From contig CAMBPO010000030.1 of assembly GCA_945869725.1 (NCBI GenBank), positions 1 to 34,309 on the forward strand: a stretch of 34,309 nt of DNA, in the 5' to 3' direction. The first letter of the stretch is position 1. Every line of letters starts with the position of its first letter. Origin of the DNA: Klebsiella pneumoniae. Its GTDB lineage: Bacteria > Pseudomonadota > Gammaproteobacteria > Pseudomonadales > Pseudohongiellaceae. The translations under genes and the position numbers were made by a program. Below the pieces are notes generated by a model that saw only the letters and a program-made list of their open reading frames with translations, made no database searches and was not told where the DNA came from. Of this stretch, positions 15,725-24,478 are shown piece by piece.

Positions 15725-17674
15725 TCAAACCGGTGTCAGCGGCAACAGAACCACACCGCGCGCGGTGAGCGACTCGACTGAATGTTTGCATACCCCGGCT
15801 TTATGAATCAGCTTGCTTTCACAGATGTCGCAGCGCACACACTCTTTAAAATCAATCTGGTGTTTGCGGATCGCGCCGGTTGGACAGCTGTGTTCACACA
15901 CGCTGCAGGCCGTGCACTGTTGAACCCGTTTGATGCGGCTCAGACTGATCAGCGACAGCACACCCAGTGCCGCGCCCAGTGGACAAACATATCGGCAATA
16001 GAAGCGTTTGACGACAGCAGAGGCCAGCAGAATAACCAGCAGAATGGCCCATAACACAATCGATGTGCTGTAAAAGAACAACGTACCGAAGGGTTCAAAA
16101 TACTGGAAAATACTCACGCCGCCCTGCACCACCGCCATCACCACAATCAGTGCCAGAAAAATGTACTTCAGATAAAGAGCCTTGTCATGAATGCGCTCCG
16201 GCACGTTCCGTTGCCAGCGGCGCGGGACAAATTTGCTGAGCAGATCCTGTACCGCGCCAAACGGACACAGAGTTGAACAGAATACCCGCCCCCAGATCAG
16301 TGTAGTCACCAGCGTAAACACCACAATCATCAGCAGCGGCACATCGCCCAGAATCATTGAGGGCCCGAGGTTGATGGTGTTGGTGATGTGCGACATCGAC
16401 AGGAAACCACCATTGATGAACCCCAGATACACCAGCGTGATTGTCAGCGTGATCCAGCGCAGGCGTGCATTTTTAGTCAGAAAAGTGGCCATGACCAACG
16501 CAAAAATGACCAGCAGCGCTAGCACCCGTGGCCAGCTGACATCACTGCTGTCCTGTGAGTCAGGCGCTGGCGCACCCGGCGCAAGAATGTCATTGCCAAG
16601 TGCGATATCCAGCATCAGGCCTTGAACGCTGAACTCGAGCGCTGAAGGAGCCTGCCCATTGCTGGGGTCGTACTGAATCGTGAACGGCTGGGTGACGTCG
16701 ATTTCAGTTGGCAACACCATGGCACCAGCGTAATCGGCCTGCTGAGCAATTTTGCCGTCCTGCGCGCTGCCGGCATACACAAAACGGCGGCGGGGCATCT
16801 CAAAATCCACTCCGTTCTGATGCACACCCAGGCGTTCCTGCCGGAACGGATCCGAGGGATTGCCGCCAATGCCCACCAGCACCAGTTGGCCGGCATCAAA
16901 ACGATTGCTGGCATCACGTTCGGCGCGCGAGAAGTCCTCGGCGCCCAGCAGTATCTGCCCCAAGGTTTCATTGTTGCCAAGATAGGCAAATGACAACGCC
17001 AGTACCGTGCTATCAGGCAGATTCACCGCCAGCTCCTGCACATGTTGTTGTGCCTTCAAATCATCCCAGCTCTGTGGTTCCAGATGCAGGCGCAGGTTGG
17101 CACCGGAGTCCTCACCCGCTGCGATCCCGCTGTCAGGCAGATAGACCTGCGCAACACGGCGTGCGGCGTTGTAGATGCCGCGTGTTGTTGCCCAGCTGGT
17201 GATGGTTGCGCGGGATACGCCGTCGATATCGCGGCCAACACGGAATTCATCCGACAAGGGTTTGCTGCGGAATTGTTCCTGAAAACCACGGGCGGATAAA
17301 AAGTCGCCACGGCTGGAGCGGAACGACTCGTTGTAATCCAGCACTTTGATCGCCGTCACCGTAGCCTGAGTGTCCAGCGCCACCAGCACTTCGATGGGCG
17401 CGCTGAAGCCGACTTCCAGAGGTGGCAGGTCGGACGTTTGAAACACATAACCAATGATGCCGTCAGCGCCGGTATCAGCGACCGGGCCATAGGCGGTAAT
17501 GACAGGCGGAGTGCCGGCTTTTTCGCTGAAGCGGGTTGCGGCTGGCATGAGCTGTTGCAAGAGTTCGGGAGTGATGGCGCGGTTAAACGGTGTTTGCGCC
17601 AGCGCTGCCTGCGCACAGCATAAAAGACACAGAGCCACGCAACACAGGCGGGCAAAAACAGATCGGACTTGCAT
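15725..17674 (-). CDS. NosR/NirI-like FMN-binding, 4Fe-4S membrane protein
   Basis: Product of 649 residues that probably carries electrons between the quinone pool or cytosol and a periplasmic target. Order: signal segment (to about residue 26); periplasmic FMN-binding domain with DGVSRATIT, where T157 is the likely covalent FMN site; several TMs from about residue 385; two cysteine motifs FCSTLCPFG and YCRYVCPLG between TMs; and C-terminal 4Fe-4S motifs CTACSVCEHSCP and CVRCDIC. This is the NosR/NirI architecture. No nosZ, nosD, nosF, nosY, nosL or apbE gene lies in the window, so a denitrification role is not supported by context. AGGAAA lies about 12 nt before the ATG. The next gene upstream is separated by an exchanger-like remnant. 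Confidence 0.88.
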   Translation of the reverse strand: MQVRSVFARLCCVALCLLCCAQAALAQTPFNRAITPELLQQLMPAATRFSEKAGTPPVITAYGPVADTGADGIIGYVFQTSDLPPLEVGFSAPIEVLVALDTQATVTAIKVLDYNESFRSSRGDFLSARGFQEQFRSKPLSDEFRVGRDIDGVSRATITSWATTRGIYNAARRVAQVYLPDSGIAAGEDSGANLRLHLEPQSWDDLKAQQHVQELAVNLPDSTVLALSFAYLGNNETLGQILLGAEDFSRAERDASNRFDAGQLVLVGIGGNPSDPFRQERLGVHQNGVDFEMPRRRFVYAGSAQDGKIAQQADYAGAMVLPTEIDVTQPFTIQYDPSNGQAPSALEFSVQGLMLDIALGNDILAPGAPAPDSQDSSDVSWPRVLALLVIFALVMATFLTKNARLRWITLTITLVYLGFINGGFLSMSHITNTINLGPSMILGDVPLLMIVVFTLVTTLIWGRVFCSTLCPFGAVQDLLSKFVPRRWQRNVPERIHDKALYLKYIFLALIVVMAVVQGGVSIFQYFEPFGTLFFYSTSIVLWAILLVILLASAVVKRFYCRYVCPLGAALGVLSLISLSRIKRVQQCTACSVCEHSCPTGAIRKHQIDFKECVRCDICESKLIHKAGVCKHSVESLTARGVVLLPLTPV

Positions 17675-17707
17675 AGTTATTATTATTTCCTGAATGACCA
17701 GGCTGCT

Positions 17708-17845
17708 TTAAGCAGTCACAAGCACACTGCGCAGCAACCATAAAGTGTAAAGCGCGTAACAGCTCAACAAAAACAGACCTTTGCCCCGCGTAATCAAGCC
17801 GTGTTTGCCGTAAGTGTATGCGCTGGTATGGCCGCTTGTCAGCAG
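17708..17845 (-). pseudogene. C-terminal remnant of a membrane protein (Na+/Ca2+ exchanger-like?)
   Basis: An open frame without any start codon reads TSAYTYGKHGLITRGKG followed by a hydrophobic segment LFLLSCYALYTLWLLRSVLV and a stop at 17708. The pattern of a basic ITR..G turn and one last TM resembles the end of CaCA-type calcium/sodium antiporters (YrbG family). An in-frame stop at 17846-17848 closes it upstream, and the GtrA gene occupies the sequence beyond. It is most likely debris of a deleted gene between the NosR-like gene and the polyprenyl-sugar operon. The family call is tentative. Confidence 0.4.
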
Positions 17846-17859
17846 TCAGCTGCCGTCAA

Positions 17860-18261
17860 TCAGCGGAAAGACCAGTACTTATGGCCAATAAAACTGGTAA
17901 ACACCGGCACCACGATGCCAACGGCATGCGCGATTTCAAGAGTGTAATCCTGCACACCCAGCGCCGGCAGCGCATAGTAGGCCATCAACAAACTGATGGC
18001 CCAGGTTTGTATGATTGCAAGACCGTTAACCAACACAAAAAATCCCGCAGACCGCGATAAGGTTTGTGTGCTGGCCTTAAATACAAACAGTCTGGCCAGC
18101 ACAAATGCCGTGATCATTCCGGTGATGTACGACAGTACTACGGCAGACGAAAAGCTCATCCATTGGTTATAGATCAACCGCGTGACAAAGTTCACCACCG
18201 CCGCTGTCCCGCCGGTCATCAGAAACATCAGAAACTGACGCGACATAAAGGCCTTGATCAT
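17860..18261 (-). CDS. GtrA-family membrane protein (candidate polyprenyl-phosphate-sugar translocation factor)
   Basis: Product of about 133 residues with four TMs in the GtrA pattern: [37 protein letters not shown], the conserved loop [14 protein letters not shown], and a last TM ending [13 protein letters not shown], the family's usual C-terminus. GtrA proteins help move polyprenyl-phosphate-linked sugars across the inner membrane. Mycobacterium has a GtrA protein (Rv3789) beside DprE1/DprE2, and here one sits in an operon with homologues of both. Start ATG at 18261 overlaps the previous stop as ATGA and has GAGG 7 nt upstream; an in-frame GTG at 18267 is less likely. Last gene of the operon. 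Confidence 0.9.
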   Translation of the reverse strand: MIKAFMSRQFLMFLMTGGTAAVVNFVTRLIYNQWMSFSSAVVLSYITGMITAFVLARLFVFKASTQTLSRSAGFFVLVNGLAIIQTWAISLLMAYYALPALGVQDYTLEIAHAVGIVVPVFTSFIGHKYWSFR

Positions 18262-19544
18262 AGACACGCCTCACGCGCCAGCTTGCGGCCAAAATCAATG
18301 CTCTCGGAGATGCCTCGGTCCTGCGGGTAATAGTGTGACGTGTCGGCTATCCACAAACCGGCGATGTCCGTGTGATAAGGGGGCAGTTGCTCCAGAAACC
18401 CCGGCGGACAGATTGGCTGCGCGTAGCGATATCGGCTGGCATGAATGTCAACAAAGTCATCATCGCAGATCTGCGGATTGATGCGCTGGATATAGTGACG
18501 CACCTTCTGGATAAACACGTCGTCAGCTTCAGCATAATTCGGGTGTTCCGCTGGCAGATAAAACGGCACATACACAATACTGTGATCAAGCGGCCGCAAG
18601 TTGCTGTACTCCACCAGACCCGGTATGTCCATCTCCCCGTCATTGATGTTCAGCCAGAAATTCGGTGTCACCGGCCTGCGCAGTTTGGCAATCACACAGA
18701 CCACGGCAATATTGGCCTGCGCGCGGTATCGGGCGAGCACTGCGTCAGGCAGCTCGGGAATCAGTCGCGGAACAAACGGCAGCGGAATGGTACTGATGAC
18801 CCGGTCAAATATCTCGGTGTCAGTGTGCCCGGCAACGCGGACACCTTGCAGTTTGCCGTGTTCGATCACCACGCGTTCCACCGGCATGGACAGCCTGATC
18901 TCGCCGCCCGCGGTTTTAATCGCGGCAGACAGCGCCTGCAGCAAGGTTTCAGAGCCACCTTGCAAATACCCCAGTTTTTCGCGCATCAGGCTGTAACGCG
19001 AGCGGCCAATACGATGAATGCGGCACCAGATCCAGGCTGCCGACAGATTGTTACTGAAGTGATAGAACTTGTAGTCAAACAGCGGTTGCCACAGTACCCG
19101 CCAGGCTTCAGCACCCACCCAGCGTTTTATCCAGCCGCTGGCCTCGACCTTATCCAGAGCGCGCCAGTTGCTGCGTTTGGTGGACATAAACGCATGCAGA
19201 CCGTAGCGGATTTTGGCCCCCAGCCCTAGACCTTTAAATCTGAGCAGTGCCAGCGGGTTGCCCCATGCCTGCAGACGTTGCTGATACCAGTAGCCCATGC
19301 GCGTTTCAGTCCACTGCAATTGGTCTGCAATGCCCAAGTCCTCCAGCATTTGCAGAAACGCGTGATCAGACAGGCAGTGGAAATGATAAAAACGTTCGAT
19401 GGTTAATCCGTTGAAATCAAAGCTGGCGGTCATCCCTCCGAGCCGGTCATCGGCTTCGAAGACCACCACCTGATGGCCATCGTTTGCGAGTTGGTACGCA
19501 GCGGCCAGTCCCATCGGGCCTGCGCCCAGTACAGCTACTTTCAC
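18258..19544 (-). CDS. FAD-dependent oxidoreductase (amine-oxidase/protoporphyrinogen-oxidase-like)
   Basis: Product of 428 residues with an N-terminal dinucleotide fold [19 protein letters not shown] (GAGPMG 7-12), [13 protein letters not shown], and a C-terminal FAD-closing segment [28 protein letters not shown]. The middle resembles NAD(P)-binding amine-oxidase-like proteins that are common in exopolysaccharide or polyprenyl-sugar loci and distantly related to UDP-galactopyranose mutase and phytoene desaturase. Substrate is not predictable; context suggests a step on the lipid-linked sugar or on the polyprenyl chain. GTG start at 19544 with AAAAGGGG about 9 nt upstream. It lies 55 nt after the epimerase gene and overlaps the GtrA gene by 4 nt. 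Confidence 0.85.
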   Translation of the reverse strand: MKVAVLGAGPMGLAAAYQLANDGHQVVVFEADDRLGGMTASFDFNGLTIERFYHFHCLSDHAFLQMLEDLGIADQLQWTETRMGYWYQQRLQAWGNPLALLRFKGLGLGAKIRYGLHAFMSTKRSNWRALDKVEASGWIKRWVGAEAWRVLWQPLFDYKFYHFSNNLSAAWIWCRIHRIGRSRYSLMREKLGYLQGGSETLLQALSAAIKTAGGEIRLSMPVERVVIEHGKLQGVRVAGHTDTEIFDRVISTIPLPFVPRLIPELPDAVLARYRAQANIAVVCVIAKLRRPVTPNFWLNINDGEMDIPGLVEYSNLRPLDHSIVYVPFYLPAEHPNYAEADDVFIQKVRHYIQRINPQICDDDFVDIHASRYRYAQPICPPGFLEQLPPYHTDIAGLWIADTSHYYPQDRGISESIDFGRKLAREACL

Positions 19545-19599
19545 TGTCGAAAACCCCTTTTTGTCGATGACCGGTGACCGGCAAAGCGTTGTTCTGTGC

Positions 19600-20553
19600 T
19601 CAGAATTTCATGACGATGTGGCTGTAGCGGGAGTCGTTGAAGGTCTCCTGCAGCGCTTGTGTAAACGGTGTATACGGCACACCAAAAATGCCCGGCCAGT
19701 CTATCACTTCAAATTCATCTTTGGCGCTGAGCGCGGCCAGTTGCTGGGTGGTGAAGGGCGGGTTGCGATCAAACAGCGCCCATATCCACAGCAGCATAAA
19801 AAACAGCCAGTAAGGGATGCGCAGGATCAGTGTTCGGGCGCGCGTTGCGCGTTTGATTTCACGGATCATGTCGATGTAGTCGATTTTTTCATGGCCGGAA
19901 ATATTGTAAATGCCCGGTCCGCTGCGCTTGCTGATGCAGCTGATGATGATGTCACTGAAGTCGCCGGCATACAGTGGCTGACGCATATAACGGCCATGCC
20001 CCGGAATAGGGAAAACTGGCACCTTTTTCATAAACCGCGACAACCAGCCCAGATGTTTGCGGTCGAACCAACCAAACATCAGCGTGGGGCGCAGAATGGG
20101 ACACGCGATACCGCTGTCCAGCACCAGTTGCTCCTGTGCAATTTTACTGCGGGTGTAAAAGTCATCGGCTACCGACACCACCACCGATGAGCTGATGTGG
20201 ATCAGGTAAGGCTGCTGCGGGGCGGATTTGATGGTGTCCAGTATCAGGCGGCTGGCATCCACGTTGTTGCGCACAAACTCTTCGTAATGCATGCCGCCAA
20301 TCTGCGCCTGCAGCATCACGACTACGTCTGCACTGCGGATATGCGCCTGCCACTCGCCGGGTTCCGCCAGGTCTGCGTATTCACAATGAACATCGGGTTG
20401 CACCTGTTGCAGCATGGCCAAATTTTCCCGGTGTTTGTCCAGCACCACAATCGAGTGATACCCGCGGTCTTTCAGCCGCGCCACCAGATTCTGGCCAACC
20501 AGACCGGCACCGCCCGGCAACACAATTTTGCAGTCAAGAGAGTTGGGTGTCAC
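19600..20553 (-). CDS. NAD-dependent epimerase/dehydratase (extended SDR) with a membrane-like segment
   Basis: Product of 317 residues with an N-terminal Rossmann motif PGGAGLVG (13-20), catalytic Ser region ISSSVV (120-125) and YTRSK (Y133, K137), all expected for an extended short-chain dehydrogenase acting on a nucleotide sugar or lipid-linked sugar. A hydrophobic stretch [17 protein letters not shown] near residue 235 suggests attachment to the membrane, which fits a polyprenyl-linked substrate. GTG start at 20553 is supported by GAGGA 6 nt upstream. It lies 38 nt after the GT-C-like gene. Exact reaction (epimerase, dehydratase or reductase) cannot be told; mycobacterial DPA synthesis has no such step, so it may modify the sugar further. 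Confidence 0.85.
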   Translation of the reverse strand: MTPNSLDCKIVLPGGAGLVGQNLVARLKDRGYHSIVVLDKHRENLAMLQQVQPDVHCEYADLAEPGEWQAHIRSADVVVMLQAQIGGMHYEEFVRNNVDASRLILDTIKSAPQQPYLIHISSSVVVSVADDFYTRSKIAQEQLVLDSGIACPILRPTLMFGWFDRKHLGWLSRFMKKVPVFPIPGHGRYMRQPLYAGDFSDIIISCISKRSGPGIYNISGHEKIDYIDMIREIKRATRARTLILRIPYWLFFMLLWIWALFDRNPPFTTQQLAALSAKDEFEVIDWPGIFGVPYTPFTQALQETFNDSRYSHIVMKF

Positions 20554-20591
20554 AAGCGTTCCTCAAATATGTTCGTCGTGCAGACGGCTGA

Positions 20592-22370
20592 TTAATCCGG
20601 TAGCGTTGTGTTGACTTGTAGCGCGCAACTGCCGCCGTCAGCAATCAGCCAGAGCGCCTGCCCACTGTCCTGGGTGCGCAGATAGGCTTTGAAGCCAGTT
20701 TGTATGGCTGCAACTTTAATCGCAGCGGCGACGTCGGGGCGTGAGTATCCGCTGAGACCAAACCCGGACACAACGCCATCGATTGTCTGCGCTTCGATCA
20801 GCCCGGCAGCCGATTGACTGAGCGGATCCACCATCCAGCCTTCAATGGAGTAAAACTGTGATTCGCCGGGGATGCGCGACACCTTATCAATATGTCCCAA
20901 ACAGGCCGGCAGTTGCTGTGGGGCAGGCAGATTGCTGGTGCTTGCACGTCCCGGCAGTTCGCGCAGGTTATGCCAGGGCACCATACCAAACAGGGTCAGA
21001 TCATACTGTGAGGCAATATTGGCAACATTGATCAAGCCGTCCGACATTTCGTAAATGGCATTTATTTGCGCTTCGTCACGGATATCCAGTTCCAGCGCCA
21101 AGCCTGCCATCTCGTGGGAGAACACCTGATCATGACGGGGGTCGAGAGCCCGCGATTGTAAGGTGATCATCAGCAACAACAGCCCGAGGACTGCAGGCAT
21201 CAGCGCCCAGCGCGCGGTGCGCCAGCGGCGGATCATCACAGGCAACAGCAGCACAAATACCGCCGCCCATGCCATCAGTGCAGGCGTGGTGTAACGAGGC
21301 TCCAGCGCCTGATTCACACCAAAAGTCAGTCGGCCGCTGCCGGTTCCAAATGCGGTACCAACCAGATAAATGATGTAGAACACCAGTGCCAATGTTATTG
21401 CTTGCGCTGCTTCAACGGCATGCCTGCGTATCCACAGATCCCGCAGCGTGACAGTCAGTAAAGTAATCGACACCACGGCCATCGCACTGGTCGCGATCAG
21501 CGCCGAGGTCAAACCTGCGTCGTCTTCACCAAGCAACATATAAAACGGTGTGCCCAGATACAGGAATGCATAGTGAATCCAGAGCAGTGGCTGCGCAAAG
21601 GCCGATTGCTCACCAGCGCCGTGACTGACGGGTGACGCATAATCAAAAAAATACCAAAACAGTGTCAGCAGTGACATGACCGCCAGCACGCCGACACGCG
21701 CGCGCGGTTGGTGTATGGCCAGTGCATACAGCGTCATCAGCGGCAAGGCCAGTATGCCGTTGGCCATGGTGCCAGCACTGGCGACACCGGCCACGCAGGC
21801 GGCAATAAACCATCCACGCTGTTCCGCCCCGGCATTCACTGCACGTGACAGCAGGTAAAACGCCACCAAGGGCATCAGTTGCGCCAGGAAGAACTGACTC
21901 TGGAATGCCCATGCAAAATTCTGATCCTGCATCCACTGGAACAACCATGCACAAATCAGTGCGGTAAACACCCACAGAGGCAGTTTCAGGCGCTGGCGCT
22001 GTTGAGGGAATTGAGCGGCCAGCAGGTCGCGACTGAACAGATAAAATAGTAGGACAGACACACAGGCCAGCACTGCATTCATCACAAACAGAAACACCGA
22101 GTTGCCACTAAACAGTGTGTAATCCAGCCAGAACAGAATCCGCGACAGCACAATGCGGTGCTCGTTGTGCTGAGACCACCAGATGCTGATATCCCCATCG
22201 CGGTGTGCGATGTAAAAACCCAGTGTGCCGCCCCACATATCCCAATAGGGCACCGGTGTGTAGCTGTTGATCATGCCAATGATGGTGGTCAGCACAAAAT
22301 ACAACGCAGTGCCGAAGGCCGCGAGCAACAAGCTTCTGTGCAGTAAGATGTGCGCGCCCGACATTGTCAT
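20592..22370 (-). CDS. Polytopic membrane glycosyltransferase-like protein (GT-C fold candidate)
   Basis: Product of 592 residues with about ten or more TMs in the first ~400 residues and a soluble C-terminal domain of ~170 residues. The first extracytoplasmic loop after TM1 holds YWDMWGG (residues 42-48, acid D44) and SQHNEHRI (66-73, acid E70), where GT-C enzymes place their catalytic and metal-binding acids. Later conserved-looking segments are QDQNFAWAFQSQF and ALEPRYTTPALMAW. I do not recognise a named family. By position it would take the place of the arabinosyltransferase next to DprE2 in mycobacteria, using the polyprenyl-phosphate sugar as donor on the periplasmic side. Start ATG at 22370 overlaps the DprE2-like stop as TGATG, so the two are translationally coupled. 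Confidence 0.8.
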   Translation of the reverse strand: MTMSGAHILLHRSLLLAAFGTALYFVLTTIIGMINSYTPVPYWDMWGGTLGFYIAHRDGDISIWWSQHNEHRIVLSRILFWLDYTLFSGNSVFLFVMNAVLACVSVLLFYLFSRDLLAAQFPQQRQRLKLPLWVFTALICAWLFQWMQDQNFAWAFQSQFFLAQLMPLVAFYLLSRAVNAGAEQRGWFIAACVAGVASAGTMANGILALPLMTLYALAIHQPRARVGVLAVMSLLTLFWYFFDYASPVSHGAGEQSAFAQPLLWIHYAFLYLGTPFYMLLGEDDAGLTSALIATSAMAVVSITLLTVTLRDLWIRRHAVEAAQAITLALVFYIIYLVGTAFGTGSGRLTFGVNQALEPRYTTPALMAWAAVFVLLLPVMIRRWRTARWALMPAVLGLLLLMITLQSRALDPRHDQVFSHEMAGLALELDIRDEAQINAIYEMSDGLINVANIASQYDLTLFGMVPWHNLRELPGRASTSNLPAPQQLPACLGHIDKVSRIPGESQFYSIEGWMVDPLSQSAAGLIEAQTIDGVVSGFGLSGYSRPDVAAAIKVAAIQTGFKAYLRTQDSGQALWLIADGGSCALQVNTTLPD

Positions 22371-23140
22371 CAGATATCCATCCGGTTAAACACAAAACGC
22401 GGCAAGTGGCGGATGATCATCATGATCAGTGCCCATTTTGCAGGCGCATAAACAGTGGGTTTGCCCGCCTGAATGCCTTTCACAATGCTGGCGGCAACCT
22501 CTTCAACACTGGCGAGCTTGGCGCCCTGTTGTTTCAGATGCGCTGTCATCGGCGTGTCGGTGGGGCCGGGTTTAACCAGCACAACCTTCACAGTACTGCC
22601 AGCAAGGGCAAGGCGATGTTGCAAGCCTTGCACATAACGGGTCACCAGACCTTTGGCGGCGCCGTAAACGTAGTTGGATTTGCGCCCGCGGTCGCCCGCC
22701 ACCGACCCGATGACCACCAGCGTGCCCCGACCTGCGCTCAGCAGATGCGGCACAAAGGCCTCGGCAAACAGCACCGGCGACACGCCGTTAATCTGCAGTG
22801 CCTCGGCATTGCTGGCCAGATCCTGTTGGCATAGCGCCTGGTCGGGCAGCGTGCCGTGAGCAATCAACACCAGATCCGGGCAGCTGTGCTGCACAATTGA
22901 GTCTACCAAGGTGTTGATTGCCAGCGGGTCAGTGAACGCTGCGCTATGGCAACTGATCTGTGCTGCAGGGTTGCGGACCTGCAGGTCCTGGGCAATCGAC
23001 TGCAATTTTTGTTGATTGCGCGCCACCAGTACCAGTTGTCTGGCACCTTGCTGAGCCCACAGGCGTGCACACTGTTCGGCGATGCCGGAGGTCGCGCCGA
23101 TGATGACAATATGTTGAGGGATGCCAGGGGCAGTTGCCAT
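22370..23140 (-). CDS. dprE2: DprE2-like short-chain reductase
   Basis: Product of 256 residues, a classical SDR of the DprE2 group, which reduces the 2-keto intermediate made by DprE1 to give polyprenyl-phosphoryl arabinose. Cofactor motif GATSGI (15-20), active-site S146 in IGSVAGDRG, and YGAAK (Y159, K163) are present; SVAGDRGRKSNYVYGAAK closely follows the DprE2 pattern. The hydrophobic C-terminus (AKWALIMMIIRHLPRF) could hold it at the membrane, as expected for a polyprenyl-linked substrate. It lies 30 nt after the DprE1-like gene and overlaps the GT-C-like gene by one base. The gene symbol is by homology and context; without a DprE1 neighbour it would be just an SDR. Confidence 0.87.
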   Translation of the reverse strand: MATAPGIPQHIVIIGATSGIAEQCARLWAQQGARQLVLVARNQQKLQSIAQDLQVRNPAAQISCHSAAFTDPLAINTLVDSIVQHSCPDLVLIAHGTLPDQALCQQDLASNAEALQINGVSPVLFAEAFVPHLLSAGRGTLVVIGSVAGDRGRKSNYVYGAAKGLVTRYVQGLQHRLALAGSTVKVVLVKPGPTDTPMTAHLKQQGAKLASVEEVAASIVKGIQAGKPTVYAPAKWALIMMIIRHLPRFVFNRMDI

Positions 23141-23170
23141 GATGAGGTCTCTGAAGGTAGGTAGGGTTAT

Positions 23171-24478
23171 TCAGCTGCCGAGCAGCCGGCGCGACATCGC
23201 CGAGCTGATACCCGGATCGCGGAAATTAATAAAGTCTGGCAAGTCAGGATAACCGGCGGCAAACAGCGCTGCCGGCATACGTGCATCTTTGGCCGCGTAC
23301 AATCGTCCGCCGCACTCGCGCACAATACTGTCCAGTGTATCCAGCAATGCGAGGGTTTTTGCACCTTTGTTGGGGAAATCCAGTGCCAGTGTTGCACCAG
23401 GCATGGCAAAACTCAGCAAGCCAGGCGCGGGTCGGTCACCAAAGGTTTTCAACACGGCCAGAAATGAACCAGCCCCGGCTTTGCGGATACTATCCAGCAA
23501 GGCAGCAATAGCGGGTTTTGCATCCGCAGTTGGCACCACACATTGGAATTGATAAAAGCCGCGCGGCCCGTACATGCGGTTCCAGTTGTGCAGCGCATCC
23601 AACGGATATGAAAACGGTTCAAAGTGAGCAAAACCGGCGCCGGCCTTGCGCGCCTGCAGCCGATAATACAGCTCATTAAAGGGCCGCAGGCTCAAGCCAT
23701 TGACCAGCGACAGCGGTGGGGTGAACGGCATATTCAACTGCTTGCGGCCTGGCTCTTTTGCGCCGGCAGGCGGTGCATCTGCATGATTGGCGCGCAGAAA
23801 AATACCCCGCGCCTGACTGCCCGACAGGCAATCAATCCATGACACCGTGTGCTCCCAATCGTGTTCGGATTGCTCTGCCAGATTAAAAAACTCGTCCAGC
23901 GAGTGGTAGGGCAGGGTATCGGTGGTTAACCACGGGTTGTTGACTGTGCGCAATTGCAGTTCTGCGTCCAGGATCACGCCGGTTAACCCCATGCCGCCAA
24001 TGCTGGCCCTGAGCATGTCTGCGCCGTCGCCCGCGCTGTGACAGTCGAGCACAGTGCCATCGGTTCTGAGCAAACGCAGAGCATGTACATGGTCGCCAAA
24101 GGAGCCTGACTTATGGTGGTTTTTGCCATGAATGTCATTGGCGATTGCGCCGCCCACGGTGATCAGTTGCGTGCCCGGCGTCACCGGCAGCATCCAGCCG
24201 CGCGGCATAAACGTGCGCTGGATATCGCGCAGCAAAACACCGGATTCACAGCGCAAACGCCCGGTCTGCTCATCAAAACTGATAAAGCGATTGAGTGAGC
24301 GGGTCTGCCAGAGATGCCCGCCCGGATTCAGGCAGACGTCGCCGTAGCTGCGTCCATTTCCATAGCAGATGCCAGGGCTGTTGCCGCGCACCTGGGCAAC
24401 TGCAGCGCTGCGATCGGCCAGCACCTGAACCTGATGTGCCTCGTTGCTCAGGCGTCCCCACGAAGACACCGCTACCAT
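23171..24478 (-). CDS. dprE1: DprE1-like FAD-dependent polyprenyl-phosphoryl-ribose 2'-oxidase
   Basis: Product of 435 residues that aligns by eye with mycobacterial DprE1 over its whole length: GNGRSYGD (40-47), TPGTQLITVGGAIANDIHGKNHH (FAD-binding core, 100-122), SGSFGDHVHALRLL, GGMGLTGVI, YGPRGFYQFQCVVPT and GGRLYAAKDAR, with K397 at the position of catalytic Lys418. It should oxidise the C2 hydroxyl of polyprenyl-phosphoryl-ribose. Residue 365, in PGATLALDFP, is Ala where the mycobacterial enzyme has Cys387 (NICVDFP), the target of benzothiazinone drugs. There is no signal peptide. Start ATG at 24478 overlaps the UbiA-fusion stop by 7 nt. Confidence 0.92.
   Translation of the reverse strand: MVAVSSWGRLSNEAHQVQVLADRSAAVAQVRGNSPGICYGNGRSYGDVCLNPGGHLWQTRSLNRFISFDEQTGRLRCESGVLLRDIQRTFMPRGWMLPVTPGTQLITVGGAIANDIHGKNHHKSGSFGDHVHALRLLRTDGTVLDCHSAGDGADMLRASIGGMGLTGVILDAELQLRTVNNPWLTTDTLPYHSLDEFFNLAEQSEHDWEHTVSWIDCLSGSQARGIFLRANHADAPPAGAKEPGRKQLNMPFTPPLSLVNGLSLRPFNELYYRLQARKAGAGFAHFEPFSYPLDALHNWNRMYGPRGFYQFQCVVPTADAKPAIAALLDSIRKAGAGSFLAVLKTFGDRPAPGLLSFAMPGATLALDFPNKGAKTLALLDTLDSIVRECGGRLYAAKDARMPAALFAAGYPDLPDFINFRDPGISSAMSRRLLGS

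Noticed and set aside
15725..17674. True NosR of a nitrous-oxide reductase cluster
   Set aside because: Architecture fits the wider NosR/NirI family, but no nosZ or accessory gene is present, so the specific name is withheld.
18372..19229. 285-residue plus-strand frame opposite the FAD oxidoreductase
   Set aside because: Antisense shadow of a gene with a clear dinucleotide-binding motif; no coherent domain.
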